Below are positions 16,366 through 23,690 of a stretch of 25,115 nt of DNA, in pieces. Location of the stretch: the NCBI GenBank assembly GCA_903870185.1, contig CAIQCE010000087.1:1-25115 (forward strand). Reading direction: 5' to 3'. Under the pieces are notes generated by a model. It searched no databases. It was not told where the DNA came from and saw nothing but the letters and a program-made list of their open reading frames with translations. Within the stretch, counting starts at the first letter, position 1. Each line of letters starts with the position of its first letter. Source of the DNA: an uncultured Gammaproteobacteria bacterium. GTDB taxonomy: Bacteria > Pseudomonadota > Gammaproteobacteria > Coxiellales > Coxiellaceae. Made by a program: the position numbers and the translations under genes.

Positions 16366-17498
16366 GAATCCTCTTCTCGTATGTAAAGTGTATCTTTGAT
16401 TTCAGTCTCAAGACCTGTAATCGCTTCTTTCACAATCGGAACTCGTAAAGCACAACCCAATTTTTTCTCTGCCAACCAATGAGCAAATAAACCAGCCACC
16501 TCAATCACTGCTGTTTGTCGACCTACAGAATTCAATATATACCAAAGCCGCCGATCCAAAGGCTTCAACCATAAAAATTCAGCATTAGCTAACACTCCAT
16601 CACTACGTGCAATCTCCAATAGAGTCGCCATAATGGTTCCCACATAAGCATGCCGCGGAATCACCCAAGCCAATATCCGACAATTTTGATATTTATAAAG
16701 CTGCTCCTTCACCCCACTAAAATCTAATTTCCCAGAGCCAGAGGAACCCGCAACTTGGATCAGAAATCGATCGGCTACTTCACGTTCCCTCAAGCCGCAA
16801 GCGAGAAAAATAACCATCAAAGCCTGGATATGTACGGGTAACGAATTTAATCCACGCCACAAAGGACCTAACTGCAATACAAAAGCTCGCTGCGCAGGGC
16901 CTGGATTTAAAAGCCAAACGAGCTTATTTTGTACAGTCTCCACGCGAACCAAATTGTGATCTTTACAATAGTCCAAGGGCAATCTTGCCATTGCCCACGG
17001 GCCCTTATCAATATCCTGCTTCACTAAGTCAATTTTCAAGACCGGTGTAATCTGTAGCCAATTCTTATGCTCTAATTCCTTAAAAGTTTTCATGTTATAA
17101 GTACGCCTATAACCTGAATCACCTCTGATATAAAGCGCAATACCCATAAGACAACTTAGAAATGCAAAAGGGTAGCACCACCACTTACCGACTTGTGAAC
17201 TCATATTACTTAATTGCTCGAAAGTGACTTCTGATGAATGAGAGCTGGTAATGTAAACTAGTGCATCGTGTAAGCTTAATGTATTAGCAGGAGGGAGGTT
17301 GAAGAAAGTAAGAACATAGTTGATCCATGAAATCATATGGAGCATTCCTATGACTTCATAAAAACGAATATAAAACACCCATTTGACTATTAAAGCCTTC
17401 TGCATCCACCAAGTGATCATGCCGATCCCAATAAGGATCACTAACGCCCAAAAGAAATTGGTTGTTCCATCGGTAGGATTAGACTGATTTTGACGCAT
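16341..17498 (-). CDS. icmP: DotM/IcmP, coupling-complex membrane protein
   Basis: DotM is a membrane partner of DotL whose cytoplasmic domain binds acidic Glu-rich effector signals (established for Legionella). Length is 385 residues (376 in L. pneumophila). A hydrophobic helix lies at about residues 14-34, with further hydrophobic stretches about 40-65 and about 110-128. The cytoplasmic domain carries WAMARLPLDYC, LNPGPAQRAFVLQLG, an ACGLREREVADRFL segment and LKPLDRRLWYILNSVGRQTAVIEVAGLFAHW, all characteristic of IcmP. Start: ATG preceded by GGTGA. A weak promoter-like pair (TTAAAG, 17 nt, TATTAA) lies in the 63-bp gap upstream. The 3' end overlaps icmO. Confidence 0.95.
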   Translation of the reverse strand: MRQNQSNPTDGTTNFFWALVILIGIGMITWWMQKALIVKWVFYIRFYEVIGMLHMISWINYVLTFFNLPPANTLSLHDALVYITSSHSSEVTFEQLSNMSSQVGKWWCYPFAFLSCLMGIALYIRGDSGYRRTYNMKTFKELEHKNWLQITPVLKIDLVKQDIDKGPWAMARLPLDYCKDHNLVRVETVQNKLVWLLNPGPAQRAFVLQLGPLWRGLNSLPVHIQALMVIFLACGLREREVADRFLIQVAGSSGSGKLDFSGVKEQLYKYQNCRILAWVIPRHAYVGTIMATLLEIARSDGVLANAEFLWLKPLDRRLWYILNSVGRQTAVIEVAGLFAHWLAEKKLGCALRVPIVKEAITGLETEIKDTLYIREEDSWRTSSAA

Positions 17499-17561
17499 TT
17501 ATATCACCGTTTTTAATAAACCATTTTTGCATATTCTTTAAGGTCAGGGTTATTACTAACT

Positions 17562-18272
17562 CTATTGAGCAATTAATCGCCCACCTACAAATAAATAATG
17601 CTTACCCACATGAACAAATTCTAAAATGTTTCTAGGTATTACAGCTCCCTCTGCCAAAGTCAACAACGGCTGGTGTAAACGATCATAAGCTGGCTTTAAG
17701 CCTGTCAATATACGAGACTTTTTAATTGCAACTTTAATATAAGCCTCGGCATTGGGTACAAGTTTAGCACGAATTGCGCGATTTACCTCATCCTCAGAAA
17801 CATAAACGGGTCTTCCCTGAGTATAATTCGCCAAAGAAGCCAATTGTTTCTCCCATTGCGCTAGATCGTAACCACCGCTTTGGTAAATAGAAACAAATAC
17901 AACCTGCATATCATCTGTAATTTCGGGCTGTTCATAACGAATGTTATCGGTTACTGCTCCCATCTTTTGTTGAAGTTTTACGATTTCATCCCGGGCTTGT
18001 TTCAAAGGCTTTGCGGCATTTCGAAGAAATAATGACCCTTCCCAATCCCCTGCCCCCAAAAGTTTATCGATGGCCTTTAGAATGGCCTCATTGATTTCAG
18101 CGTAATTTTGTTCAGTTCGATTGGGCTGCGTGTAGAATTGATCTAACAATACCTTTAATTGCTGATTTTCAGACTCAAAGGACTCAAGCAGTTTACGTTT
18201 ATTGTCTTCGTCCGCTGATTTTACGCGGGTAGTGGCATCAAAATTCATATTCATATAGCTGACTAACTCCAT
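17562..18272 (-). CDS. icmQ: IcmQ
   Basis: IcmQ is a cytoplasmic/membrane-associating Dot/Icm protein that can form pores and is held in check by its partner IcmR. Its C-terminal domain has an ADP-ribosyltransferase-like fold that binds NAD+ in L. pneumophila. Here it is up to 236 residues against 191. The N-terminal half is helical with YAEINEAILKAIDKLLGAGDWEGSLFLRNAAKPLKQARDEI, the IcmQ signature. The C-terminal half has MQVVFVSIYQSGGYDL-QWEKQL, GRPVYVSEDEVNRAI and KHYLFVGGRL. The first ATG (18272) lacks a ribosome site. ATG at 18254 has GGAG 12 nt upstream and gives 230 residues, so the start is unsettled. Upstream lie a terminator and the IcmR-like ORF. Confidence 0.9.
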   Translation of the reverse strand: MELVSYMNMNFDATTRVKSADEDNKRKLLESFESENQQLKVLLDQFYTQPNRTEQNYAEINEAILKAIDKLLGAGDWEGSLFLRNAAKPLKQARDEIVKLQQKMGAVTDNIRYEQPEITDDMQVVFVSIYQSGGYDLAQWEKQLASLANYTQGRPVYVSEDEVNRAIRAKLVPNAEAYIKVAIKKSRILTGLKPAYDRLHQPLLTLAEGAVIPRNILEFVHVGKHYLFVGGRLIAQ

Positions 18273-18366
18273 TTAGCTAAAGAAACGAGGACTCTTTTAT
18301 TCTTGATCTATTAAAATCCCATCCAAAAATAACAGAGGGAATTGATTAACAATAATAATCCATCGG

Positions 18367-18396
18367 ATAAAAATAGCACATTTTTTTCAAATGTGC
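18367..18396 (-). terminator. Intrinsic terminator after the FIR-like gene
   Basis: On the minus strand an 8-bp perfect stem, GCACATTT / AAATGTGC with loop GAAAA (18376-18396), is followed by TATTTTTATC. It lies about 50 nt beyond the stop of the small ORF and about 95 nt before icmQ. It therefore separates the transcripts of the putative IcmR-like partner and IcmQ, or lets them be expressed at different levels. Confidence 0.7.
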
Positions 18397-18446
18397 GCTA
18401 GGACAGTATATTAAGAATATCTTAAAGAGTGTTTTTGAGAGGATTT

Positions 18447-18683
18447 CTAGAAAAATCGACGCCCATAAGATGAGCTAAAGCTTCCTACAGGTTCCTCAGA
18501 TGTGTCCAAGGACAAAACAACAGCTGGTTTTGGTCGATTGAGCTCTAACTGGCCCTTAATGACAGGATTTATCATAGACATGAACGCATCAGCCATTCTA
18601 TGCAAACGAGGCCCTGCAAGACTATCAGTATCCTGAGCATCGTCAGAAGAAGGATTGAAATTAAATAATGTGTTTGTGCTCAT
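18447..18683 (-). CDS. Small protein in the IcmR position; candidate FIR (functional homologue of IcmR)
   Basis: I place the start at the ATG at 18683 (78 residues). An upstream in-frame ATG at 18725 lies almost on top of a PmrA-like box and has no ribosome site. The protein is small, with an Asn/Ser/Asp-rich N-terminus, one predicted amphipathic helix (PRLHRMADAFMSMINPVIKG), and a C-terminus ending GRRFF. I see no sequence match to IcmR. Its place immediately upstream of icmQ is where Legionella and Coxiella species carry FIR genes, which are known to diverge beyond recognition between species while still binding IcmQ through a short helix. Position and size support a FIR role, but function is inference. 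Confidence 0.6.
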   Translation of the reverse strand: MSTNTLFNFNPSSDDAQDTDSLAGPRLHRMADAFMSMINPVIKGQLELNRPKPAVVLSLDTSEEPVGSFSSSYGRRFF

Positions 18684-18697
18684 ATTTTTAAACCTTG

Positions 18698-18730
18698 TTC
18701 GGATAGTTAAGTCTAACTCTAGCATCCGAA
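18698..18730 (-). repeat. Dyad symmetry in the FIR-like promoter/leader
   Basis: Arms TTCGGAT...ATCCGAA (18724-18730 and 18698-18704) enclose inner arms AGTTA / TAACT with loop GACT and a one-sided 5-nt bulge. This makes 12 potential base pairs. It overlaps the expected -10 region, so it could be an operator or a leader hairpin. No known factor is assigned. Confidence 0.5.
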
Positions 18731-18748
18731 TATTAAAACAATCTTAAA
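18705..18748 (-). promoter_or_regulatory. PmrA-like tandem box and -10 candidate upstream of the FIR-like gene
   Basis: On the minus strand at 18748-18729 there are two direct 9-mers, TTTAAGATT and TTTAATATT, separated by 2 nt. They match the published Legionella/Coxiella PmrA consensus (cTTAATatT-N2-cTTAATatT) at 7/9 and 8/9 positions with the exact spacing. TTAACT at 18710-18705, 18 nt downstream, could serve as -10. PmrA is a response regulator that activates effector and dot/icm genes in these bacteria. I found no equally good box upstream of the other genes here. Confidence 0.6.
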
Positions 18749-18776
18749 AGTATTTATTGAAATCGCTTATTAACTT

Positions 18777-18795
18777 CCTCTCCCTAAGGGAGAGG
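18777..18795. repeat. CCTCTCCCT palindrome between icmX and the FIR-like gene
   Basis: Nine-base perfect arms CCTCTCCCT and AGGGAGAGG surround a single central base. It is GC-rich in an AT-rich 120-bp gap, 50 nt after the icmX stop. It may stop icmX transcription although no T tract follows on the minus strand. It also resembles CTCTCCC/GGGAGAG hairpins that recur between genes in many gammaproteobacterial genomes. Confidence 0.6.
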
Positions 18796-18845
18796 GGATC
18801 TGGATATTATATTTTCAACAACACCTCATTGTCAAAGCTTTAAAG

Positions 18846-20120
18846 CTACGGACTTTGAGTATTGGTCTTATACTTATCAACACTGGCTTTGTTAATATCG
18901 GCCGCTTTGGCATTGTTAATATCCGCCTCATTGACATTAGAAGTATCAATATTATTAGTATTCGTATCAGCTGAACTGGCATTAGACGAAGCCGCATCAC
19001 TTTGCACCGCTACCTTAATAGCAGAATTAACACTTTGCTCCTGTGTCTGCACAGTCGTTTTTATAGACAATGCATTCGAAATATTCAAGGCTGAAAGGCT
19101 CACTAATGCCCTTTCATTGTCCATATGCAACTGCTGCAATTGACTTTCAATTTCAGCTAAGACAAATAAAGTTTCCCGTTGAACGGTTGCAGGAGAAGCA
19201 GCCGCCATACTTTGATACCAAGGCACACTGGAAATCCGACGATTAGCGACAAAATTCTCAACTTGCAATGGACTTGCATCTGCTACAGGTTGCAAGGAAC
19301 CGTCACTTGAAGGTGCTGTCAAACCCGCACTCGCTCCAAGGCCTGTTTGAACCGTCCTTTCCGCTATTAAACTATTAAAATTACTAAGCGATATTGAGCT
19401 CAAAGCCATATAAGATCGCACAGAGGCTTGGTAAGTTTGATAAACTATGCTGATTCTTTGAAAATTTTCAAAGCCCTTGGGTGACATTCCTGATAATTGT
19501 TTAAAATCAATCGAAGAACCCATTGGCATATAAGCCTGAGTGATAAATTTGATATAGGATTGTGCAGCAAGAACTTGATCACTGGTATAAGCAACAGGAC
19601 CAATAATAGAATCTATACTGAAATAATCATCACGGCTAGGTGGAGGTCGTCGAGAAGGCATAAATACTTGAACTCTTTGCGATGGCAGATATAATGTATC
19701 ACTCGCAGGTATATCAACTGTCATTTGTTGCAATTTTGTATCGGGGTTAGAATCATTATCAGGTTTAGGTGGGACTAATTGTTGAGGAAATTCTGATAGA
19801 TGATCATGTATCTCCGATAAGGTCTGAGCAGTAGCAGCTGTTTCAACCGATGCCATTAACTTACTATTAGCTGTATTAGCCTGCACTATCCCCGGTAAAT
19901 TTTGGTCAAACTGATAAACAGCATCACTAACAGTATCTGCTCCAGCCATTGCTAATGCTTTGACTTGAGCGGCTAACTTTTCAATAGCTTGAACGACCCC
20001 TCCAGATCCATCTTGATTATTATTGACAAGCACGGGCGCAGTTGCATAAATAGGCGCTGAGATTACAGCTCCTATAGCGGCTAAAATGCATAATCGAGAT
20101 TTATTCTTAAGTTGCTTCAT
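18846..20120 (-). CDS. icmX: IcmX, periplasmic Dot/Icm protein
   Basis: IcmX is a periplasmic Dot/Icm component needed for a working channel, and a processed form is released by Legionella. This protein has 424 residues (466 in L. pneumophila). It has a Sec signal peptide (MKQLKNKSRLCILAAIGAVI, cleavage around IYA-TA), conserved YQFDQNLP, an FSIDSIIGP-AYTSDQVLAAQSYIKFITQAYMP-like central block, and VPWYQSMAAAS. The last about 50 residues are a low-complexity Ser/Asn/Asp/Thr tail with degenerate ADINNAKA units. Start ATG has AAGGA upstream. It follows icmW and a small secreted protein in the same direction. Recognition is by position plus the central block. Confidence 0.88.
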   Translation of the reverse strand: MKQLKNKSRLCILAAIGAVISAPIYATAPVLVNNNQDGSGGVVQAIEKLAAQVKALAMAGADTVSDAVYQFDQNLPGIVQANTANSKLMASVETAATAQTLSEIHDHLSEFPQQLVPPKPDNDSNPDTKLQQMTVDIPASDTLYLPSQRVQVFMPSRRPPPSRDDYFSIDSIIGPVAYTSDQVLAAQSYIKFITQAYMPMGSSIDFKQLSGMSPKGFENFQRISIVYQTYQASVRSYMALSSISLSNFNSLIAERTVQTGLGASAGLTAPSSDGSLQPVADASPLQVENFVANRRISSVPWYQSMAAASPATVQRETLFVLAEIESQLQQLHMDNERALVSLSALNISNALSIKTTVQTQEQSVNSAIKVAVQSDAASSNASSADTNTNNIDTSNVNEADINNAKAADINKASVDKYKTNTQSP

Positions 20121-20137
20121 TCTTTTGTCCTTGCTTA

Positions 20138-20566
20138 TTAAAACCAGTTGATCAATGAATTACCGGAATCACTCTTCTGTGGGGCTGGGGGTGGTTCAGC
20201 AGATTGTATCGTTTCCAATTGAGCTGACTGGGCTTCAGCTGCTGAAGGGCTGCCACTCGAAGGGGCTTTATCTCCAGCTCTTAGTAAATACTGACAGTGA
20301 AAATCTAGTTTTGCTAAAGCCTGAGAAGCCCTACTGATTGCTAGAAATTGATCGGGAATGGGGGACGAAGGATCACCAACGAGCTGGGCAGCCATATTAT
20401 TTTGAATACAAAGACGAATCGTATCAGCACTTTTCTTGCAATCAGTTGAACCAGGTTTTGCGCTTACCAAACTTGAACAGTCACTAGGGCTTAGATCAGC
20501 CAAACTCAGACTATGAATAGAAAACAAAACAGCCATACTCAATATGGCCTTTCCATATTTATTCAT
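20138..20566 (-). CDS. Small secreted four-cysteine protein between icmW and icmX (unrecognised)
   Basis: This 142-residue protein starts at the ATG at 20566, inside the last codons of icmW (8-bp overlap) with GGAGG about 9 nt upstream, so it is translationally coupled. A longer reading with a TTG start is unlikely. A Sec signal peptide is evident (MNKYGKAILSMAVLFSIHSL, cleavage near SLA). The mature part has four Cys: two 14 residues apart (SDC...TDC), then RLC and FHC. This suggests two disulphides in the periplasm. The last 45 residues are Ser/Ala/Pro/Glu-rich, ending NSLINWF. I do not recognise a family. Its place between icmW and icmX suggests a periplasmic accessory of the secretion system. 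Confidence 0.8.
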   Translation of the reverse strand: MNKYGKAILSMAVLFSIHSLSLADLSPSDCSSLVSAKPGSTDCKKSADTIRLCIQNNMAAQLVGDPSSPIPDQFLAISRASQALAKLDFHCQYLLRAGDKAPSSGSPSAAEAQSAQLETIQSAEPPPAPQKSDSGNSLINWF

Positions 20567-21011
20567 AGTCGCCTTCCTCCAAGGCTTTAATGACAATTTT
20601 AAGCCTATCCGTTGCAAATACTCGACTTAATAAGCGCAAGCGCTCAAATACAATATTTCGTCTTAAAAAAATTCCAGCGGTATCTTCATCGTATTGTGTA
20701 TTTTCTTCCGCATGCATTAAAATCTTTGCAGCTGCGCCGGGATAGGCGGTATCTAAACACATTAGGATTCGTAAACACCGACCTGATTTAATAGTGGCTC
20801 CCAGTAGAATCATAGAATCTTCTTCTTGAAGATCGATATTACCGATATCTTCTAAGGCTTCACCCAGTTGTTGTAGAGCAGACTCCAGTTTAGGATCTCC
20901 ATCTACTGTCCAATCTTCTACACCCTCCATAAAACTGATAACGCGGTAGATAGTGGGGTCTTGATAATCTCGCCAAAATTGATGAACAGCTTCGTGACTA
21001 AAATCAGGCAT
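20559..21011 (-). CDS. icmW: IcmW, effector adaptor/chaperone
   Basis: IcmW (150 residues; 151 in L. pneumophila) pairs with IcmS on the DotL tail and recruits a subset of effectors. Conservation is very strong and contiguous: MPDFSHEA at the start, YRVISFMEGVEDWT-DG, ALQQLGEALEDIGNIDLQEED, IKSGRCLRILMCLDT, HAEENTQ and IFLRRNIVFERLRLLSRVF. Start ATG has AAGGA 9 nt upstream. A promoter-like pair lies directly upstream and a hairpin separates it from dotA, so it likely begins a transcript with the small secreted gene and icmX. The partner IcmS is not encoded in this window. Confidence 0.97.
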   Translation of the reverse strand: MPDFSHEAVHQFWRDYQDPTIYRVISFMEGVEDWTVDGDPKLESALQQLGEALEDIGNIDLQEEDSMILLGATIKSGRCLRILMCLDTAYPGAAAKILMHAEENTQYDEDTAGIFLRRNIVFERLRLLSRVFATDRLKIVIKALEEGDYE

Positions 21012-21030
21012 TCTCGAGGTCCTTGTATTA

Positions 21031-21059
21031 TGTATACTCGGGTTTCAAGCATACACCAA
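21031..21059 (-). promoter_or_regulatory. Sigma-70-like promoter candidate for icmW
   Basis: On the minus strand TTGGTG (21059-21054), a 17-nt spacer and TATACA (21036-21031) lie 20 nt before the icmW ATG. This predicts a very short leader. The -10 overlaps the palindrome GTATAC. The -35 matches the consensus at 3 of 6 bases. Confidence 0.45.
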
Positions 21060-21077
21060 AATCATTGAAAATGCCGC

Positions 21078-21101
21078 TCTCAAGACACAAAGATCTTGAG
21101 A
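21078..21101 (-). terminator. Hairpin after dotA (possible terminator)
   Basis: Perfect 8-bp arms TCTCAAGA / TCTTGAGA with an 8-nt loop lie 8 nt past the dotA stop. On the minus strand they are followed by GCGGCATTTTC, not a clean T run, so termination is possible but not certain. It separates the icmV-dotA and icmW units. Confidence 0.45.
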
Positions 21102-21108
21102 ACGACTA

Positions 21109-23688
21109 TTAAACAGTGCCGGGGCCAGCGCCAGCGCCAGCGCCACCGCCACCGCCGCCACCACCACCAGGAGCTCCGCCACCGCCGCCACCACCACCAG
21201 GAGCTCCGCCACCGCCACCACCACCACCGCCGCCACTGCCTTTACTCGTTCCACTAGTGCCATCGCCCCCCTTCATCGCATCGGCATTAGCCTGTGCACT
21301 AGCGGCTCGATCTTCTCCTGCCTGCTTAGTCTTCGCATCTGACTCAATTTTTTGACCCAATGCACCCCTTCCGGTATCCATAGATTGCTTTCCTATTCCA
21401 CCAGCAGTATCTCCAAATTTACCCGCTGAAGCTTCCATCTGTTGTGCCATCTGGCCAATATGAGTTTGAGCTTTTGGTGCACCAATCCAATCCATAATAT
21501 TCTCAGGCAATACATGGATTAAACTAAAGCATTGCTGAATAATCATATAAACCATCATGGTGAAGATCATCAATAAAGTCGGGCCCACTACGATGGCCAT
21601 AAGAATTGAACCACCTGCACCAGCCAAGCCCCACGATTGGAATCCTTGTAGCGCCTGCACTCTACCGATCTCGGTAGCATTCCCCAACAAGGAACCGTTA
21701 GCGGTACCGTCATAATTAGGATTTCCATAGAGGCTGACAATCACACCCACATAGCCTGTATTGAGTAACAATAAAGCGACGTAAGATAAGATCATGGCAG
21801 AGATTAACCCAATGACTAATAAAACAGGTCGCAAGAACACGCTCAGCAATAGCATCAAGCCTTGTTCCGCTCGACCCAAGAAATCATGACCTTCTGGGTG
21901 AGTAAAGCCGAGACACACTAAGGGTGCTGCGACCATTGCCTCTATCACGGTGATAAACCAACCAATACTCGCAAACGTGTAAATAATATAGGGATAGAGG
22001 GGCACATAATAAGCCAAGATTAAGCCGGTACTAAATAGCGCCGTAACGATGGCCATCAAGATGGGCTTAAGCCAATCCATCACCCCTGCGATTGCCTGAC
22101 CAAACGGCAACTGCCCTGAGCAAAAGTAGGCGGCTACATAAAGGCCGAATAAGGTTATAGCGGTTCCCACCCAAAGACTACCTGCCAACCCTAATAAGGA
22201 CAGCCCTAGATTGTGAATAAATAATATAGGATTAACATTCAGCGTACTGAATAATAATAACAAGCTTGCCAATGGACCCAGGAATCCTGTTAAAACAGCC
22301 TGCAGCCCGCCCAAACTAGGGCCCTGATAATTCTGTTGCCTATTCTGAGCAGAATTTTGTGTATTAAAATATTGATCAAACAAACAGTTAACTTGGTCAG
22401 AAAGGTAAATGCCTGTGCAAGGATTACCTGAACCAGTTGTGTCATCCATAAATTTTTTCATGGCTGAATTAACATTAGGATTGGCATCAGTGGTCGTTGA
22501 TGGGATTGGGGTAGTCTTTGGGGTGGGTAATTCTCCCGAGGTAATACCCGCATATTCATCATTCAGCATGGCGATATCCCAATAATATCGGCCTGCCATG
22601 ATCCAACCTTGCATCTGAGCATTTTTAATAAATTTCTTATAACTGGCGACAGCATCTTGCTGCTTCATATTGATCACCGGCATCATTAGATTTTGATAAT
22701 CCACCATACCATTGACAATAGCAGATGCTGCCACCTTAATTAGATCTCCATAAGACTGGGCCTCTTGACCCTCACAATAACCTGTAGTGCTCAGTGCTAT
22801 ATTACATGCAGCGGTTTTAGCAACGCTCTGCACATCAAAAATCACTTGCTGAGAGGCGGCTTGTGACATGGAACAAACAGTGGGTCCATTGGGATCACTC
22901 TGTTTTGGTTGAGAACAAACCGTTCCAACATCCCAATTAATACCACCGCAGCTCGCAGTGTTAATGGTGACATCCTCACCCGGAGTATTACCTAGCCCCG
23001 GAAACATAAAGTTGTAACCAGCATTATCAATCTGGAAGGCATAGCGTGGCTGAGGCTGAGCACTACTGTCGGGATTGTTGTTATAAGGAGAAACATAGTT
23101 CGCTATATTACTAAGCTCCATACATGTCATACTGGCTAAAGTTGCCTTAGCCAAATTCTCCAGCGGCTCTTTGTTTTTCATACCAATGGCTCGAGCGGTA
23201 CTAGGAGGCAAATACATCACCCCACCATTATTTAAATAGCCCAACGCCCAACTCCAAGTAGAATCCGCTAAATTCACCCCTTGAATGACCACCGACATAA
23301 CGAGAGATTGATAGGCTTCATAACCGGTGGTAGGAATTGGAATTAATAACGCCATACCGACTGGGATTCTGAGAATGGTAATCCAATTAGTGCCTTTACC
23401 TTGCCCAAACATAGAGCCTTCGGTTGCGCCCTTAAGTACCATCGTGACCGTGGTATAAGCTAAAAGACTACCCGCAACAACAAAGATCCCTTGATTAAAT
23501 TTATAGAACATCTGGCCTAGCATATCTCCCGAGGATCCATGCAATACATTGCCTACTGTTCCAAAGATTTGACCTAAATAACCGATGGAGAGATCCGTCG
23601 CTTCATTTGGATTAGTGATGTTAATAGCATCAGCCCAGCTCAGGCCGGAATAAAATAAACTGACTAATAGACTTAATAAACGCTTCAC
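21109..23688 (-). CDS. dotA: DotA, polytopic inner-membrane protein with poly-glycine tail
   Basis: DotA is the large polytopic Dot/Icm protein of the inner membrane (also released into medium by L. pneumophila). I chose the GTG at 23688: it has AGGGAG at good spacing, lies 2 nt after the icmV stop, and begins a clean signal peptide (KRLLSLLVSLFYSGLSWA). A TTG at 23721 would precede it by 11 residues inside icmV. That gives 859 residues (1048 in L. pneumophila). Conserved parts include the N-terminal GQMFYKFNQGIFVVAGSLLAY and PVGMALLIPIPTTGYEAYQSLVMSV, a variable Cys-containing periplasmic region (about 190-450), then clustered membrane helices (about 460-720) with TVIEAMVAAPLVCLGFTHPEG and FLRPVLLVIGLI. 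The last about 45 residues are almost only Gly, Ala and Pro. Confidence 0.95.
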   Translation of the reverse strand: MKRLLSLLVSLFYSGLSWADAINITNPNEATDLSIGYLGQIFGTVGNVLHGSSGDMLGQMFYKFNQGIFVVAGSLLAYTTVTMVLKGATEGSMFGQGKGTNWITILRIPVGMALLIPIPTTGYEAYQSLVMSVVIQGVNLADSTWSWALGYLNNGGVMYLPPSTARAIGMKNKEPLENLAKATLASMTCMELSNIANYVSPYNNNPDSSAQPQPRYAFQIDNAGYNFMFPGLGNTPGEDVTINTASCGGINWDVGTVCSQPKQSDPNGPTVCSMSQAASQQVIFDVQSVAKTAACNIALSTTGYCEGQEAQSYGDLIKVAASAIVNGMVDYQNLMMPVINMKQQDAVASYKKFIKNAQMQGWIMAGRYYWDIAMLNDEYAGITSGELPTPKTTPIPSTTTDANPNVNSAMKKFMDDTTGSGNPCTGIYLSDQVNCLFDQYFNTQNSAQNRQQNYQGPSLGGLQAVLTGFLGPLASLLLLFSTLNVNPILFIHNLGLSLLGLAGSLWVGTAITLFGLYVAAYFCSGQLPFGQAIAGVMDWLKPILMAIVTALFSTGLILAYYVPLYPYIIYTFASIGWFITVIEAMVAAPLVCLGFTHPEGHDFLGRAEQGLMLLLSVFLRPVLLVIGLISAMILSYVALLLLNTGYVGVIVSLYGNPNYDGTANGSLLGNATEIGRVQALQGFQSWGLAGAGGSILMAIVVGPTLLMIFTMMVYMIIQQCFSLIHVLPENIMDWIGAPKAQTHIGQMAQQMEASAGKFGDTAGGIGKQSMDTGRGALGQKIESDAKTKQAGEDRAASAQANADAMKGGDGTSGTSKGSGGGGGGGGGGAPGGGGGGGGAPGGGGGGGGGAGAGAGPGTV
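21118..21235 (-). repeat. Gly-coding minisatellite at the 3' end of dotA
   Basis: On the plus strand the 30-mer at 21151-21180 is exactly repeated at 21181-21210, with partial degenerate copies on both sides built of ccg/cca/gcc triplets. It encodes runs of eight to ten Gly separated by AP. The GC content is far above the flanks. Slippage between copies would change tail length by ten residues without a frameshift. Confidence 0.9.
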
Positions 23689-23690
23689 GG

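Noticed and set aside
18684..18725. Upstream ATG (18725) as start of the FIR-like gene
   Set aside because: It has no ribosome site and lies 3 nt from the PmrA-like box, inside the presumed promoter.
21116..21355. Poly-proline reading frame on the plus strand
   Set aside because: It is the antisense of the Gly tail of DotA and has no supporting start signals.
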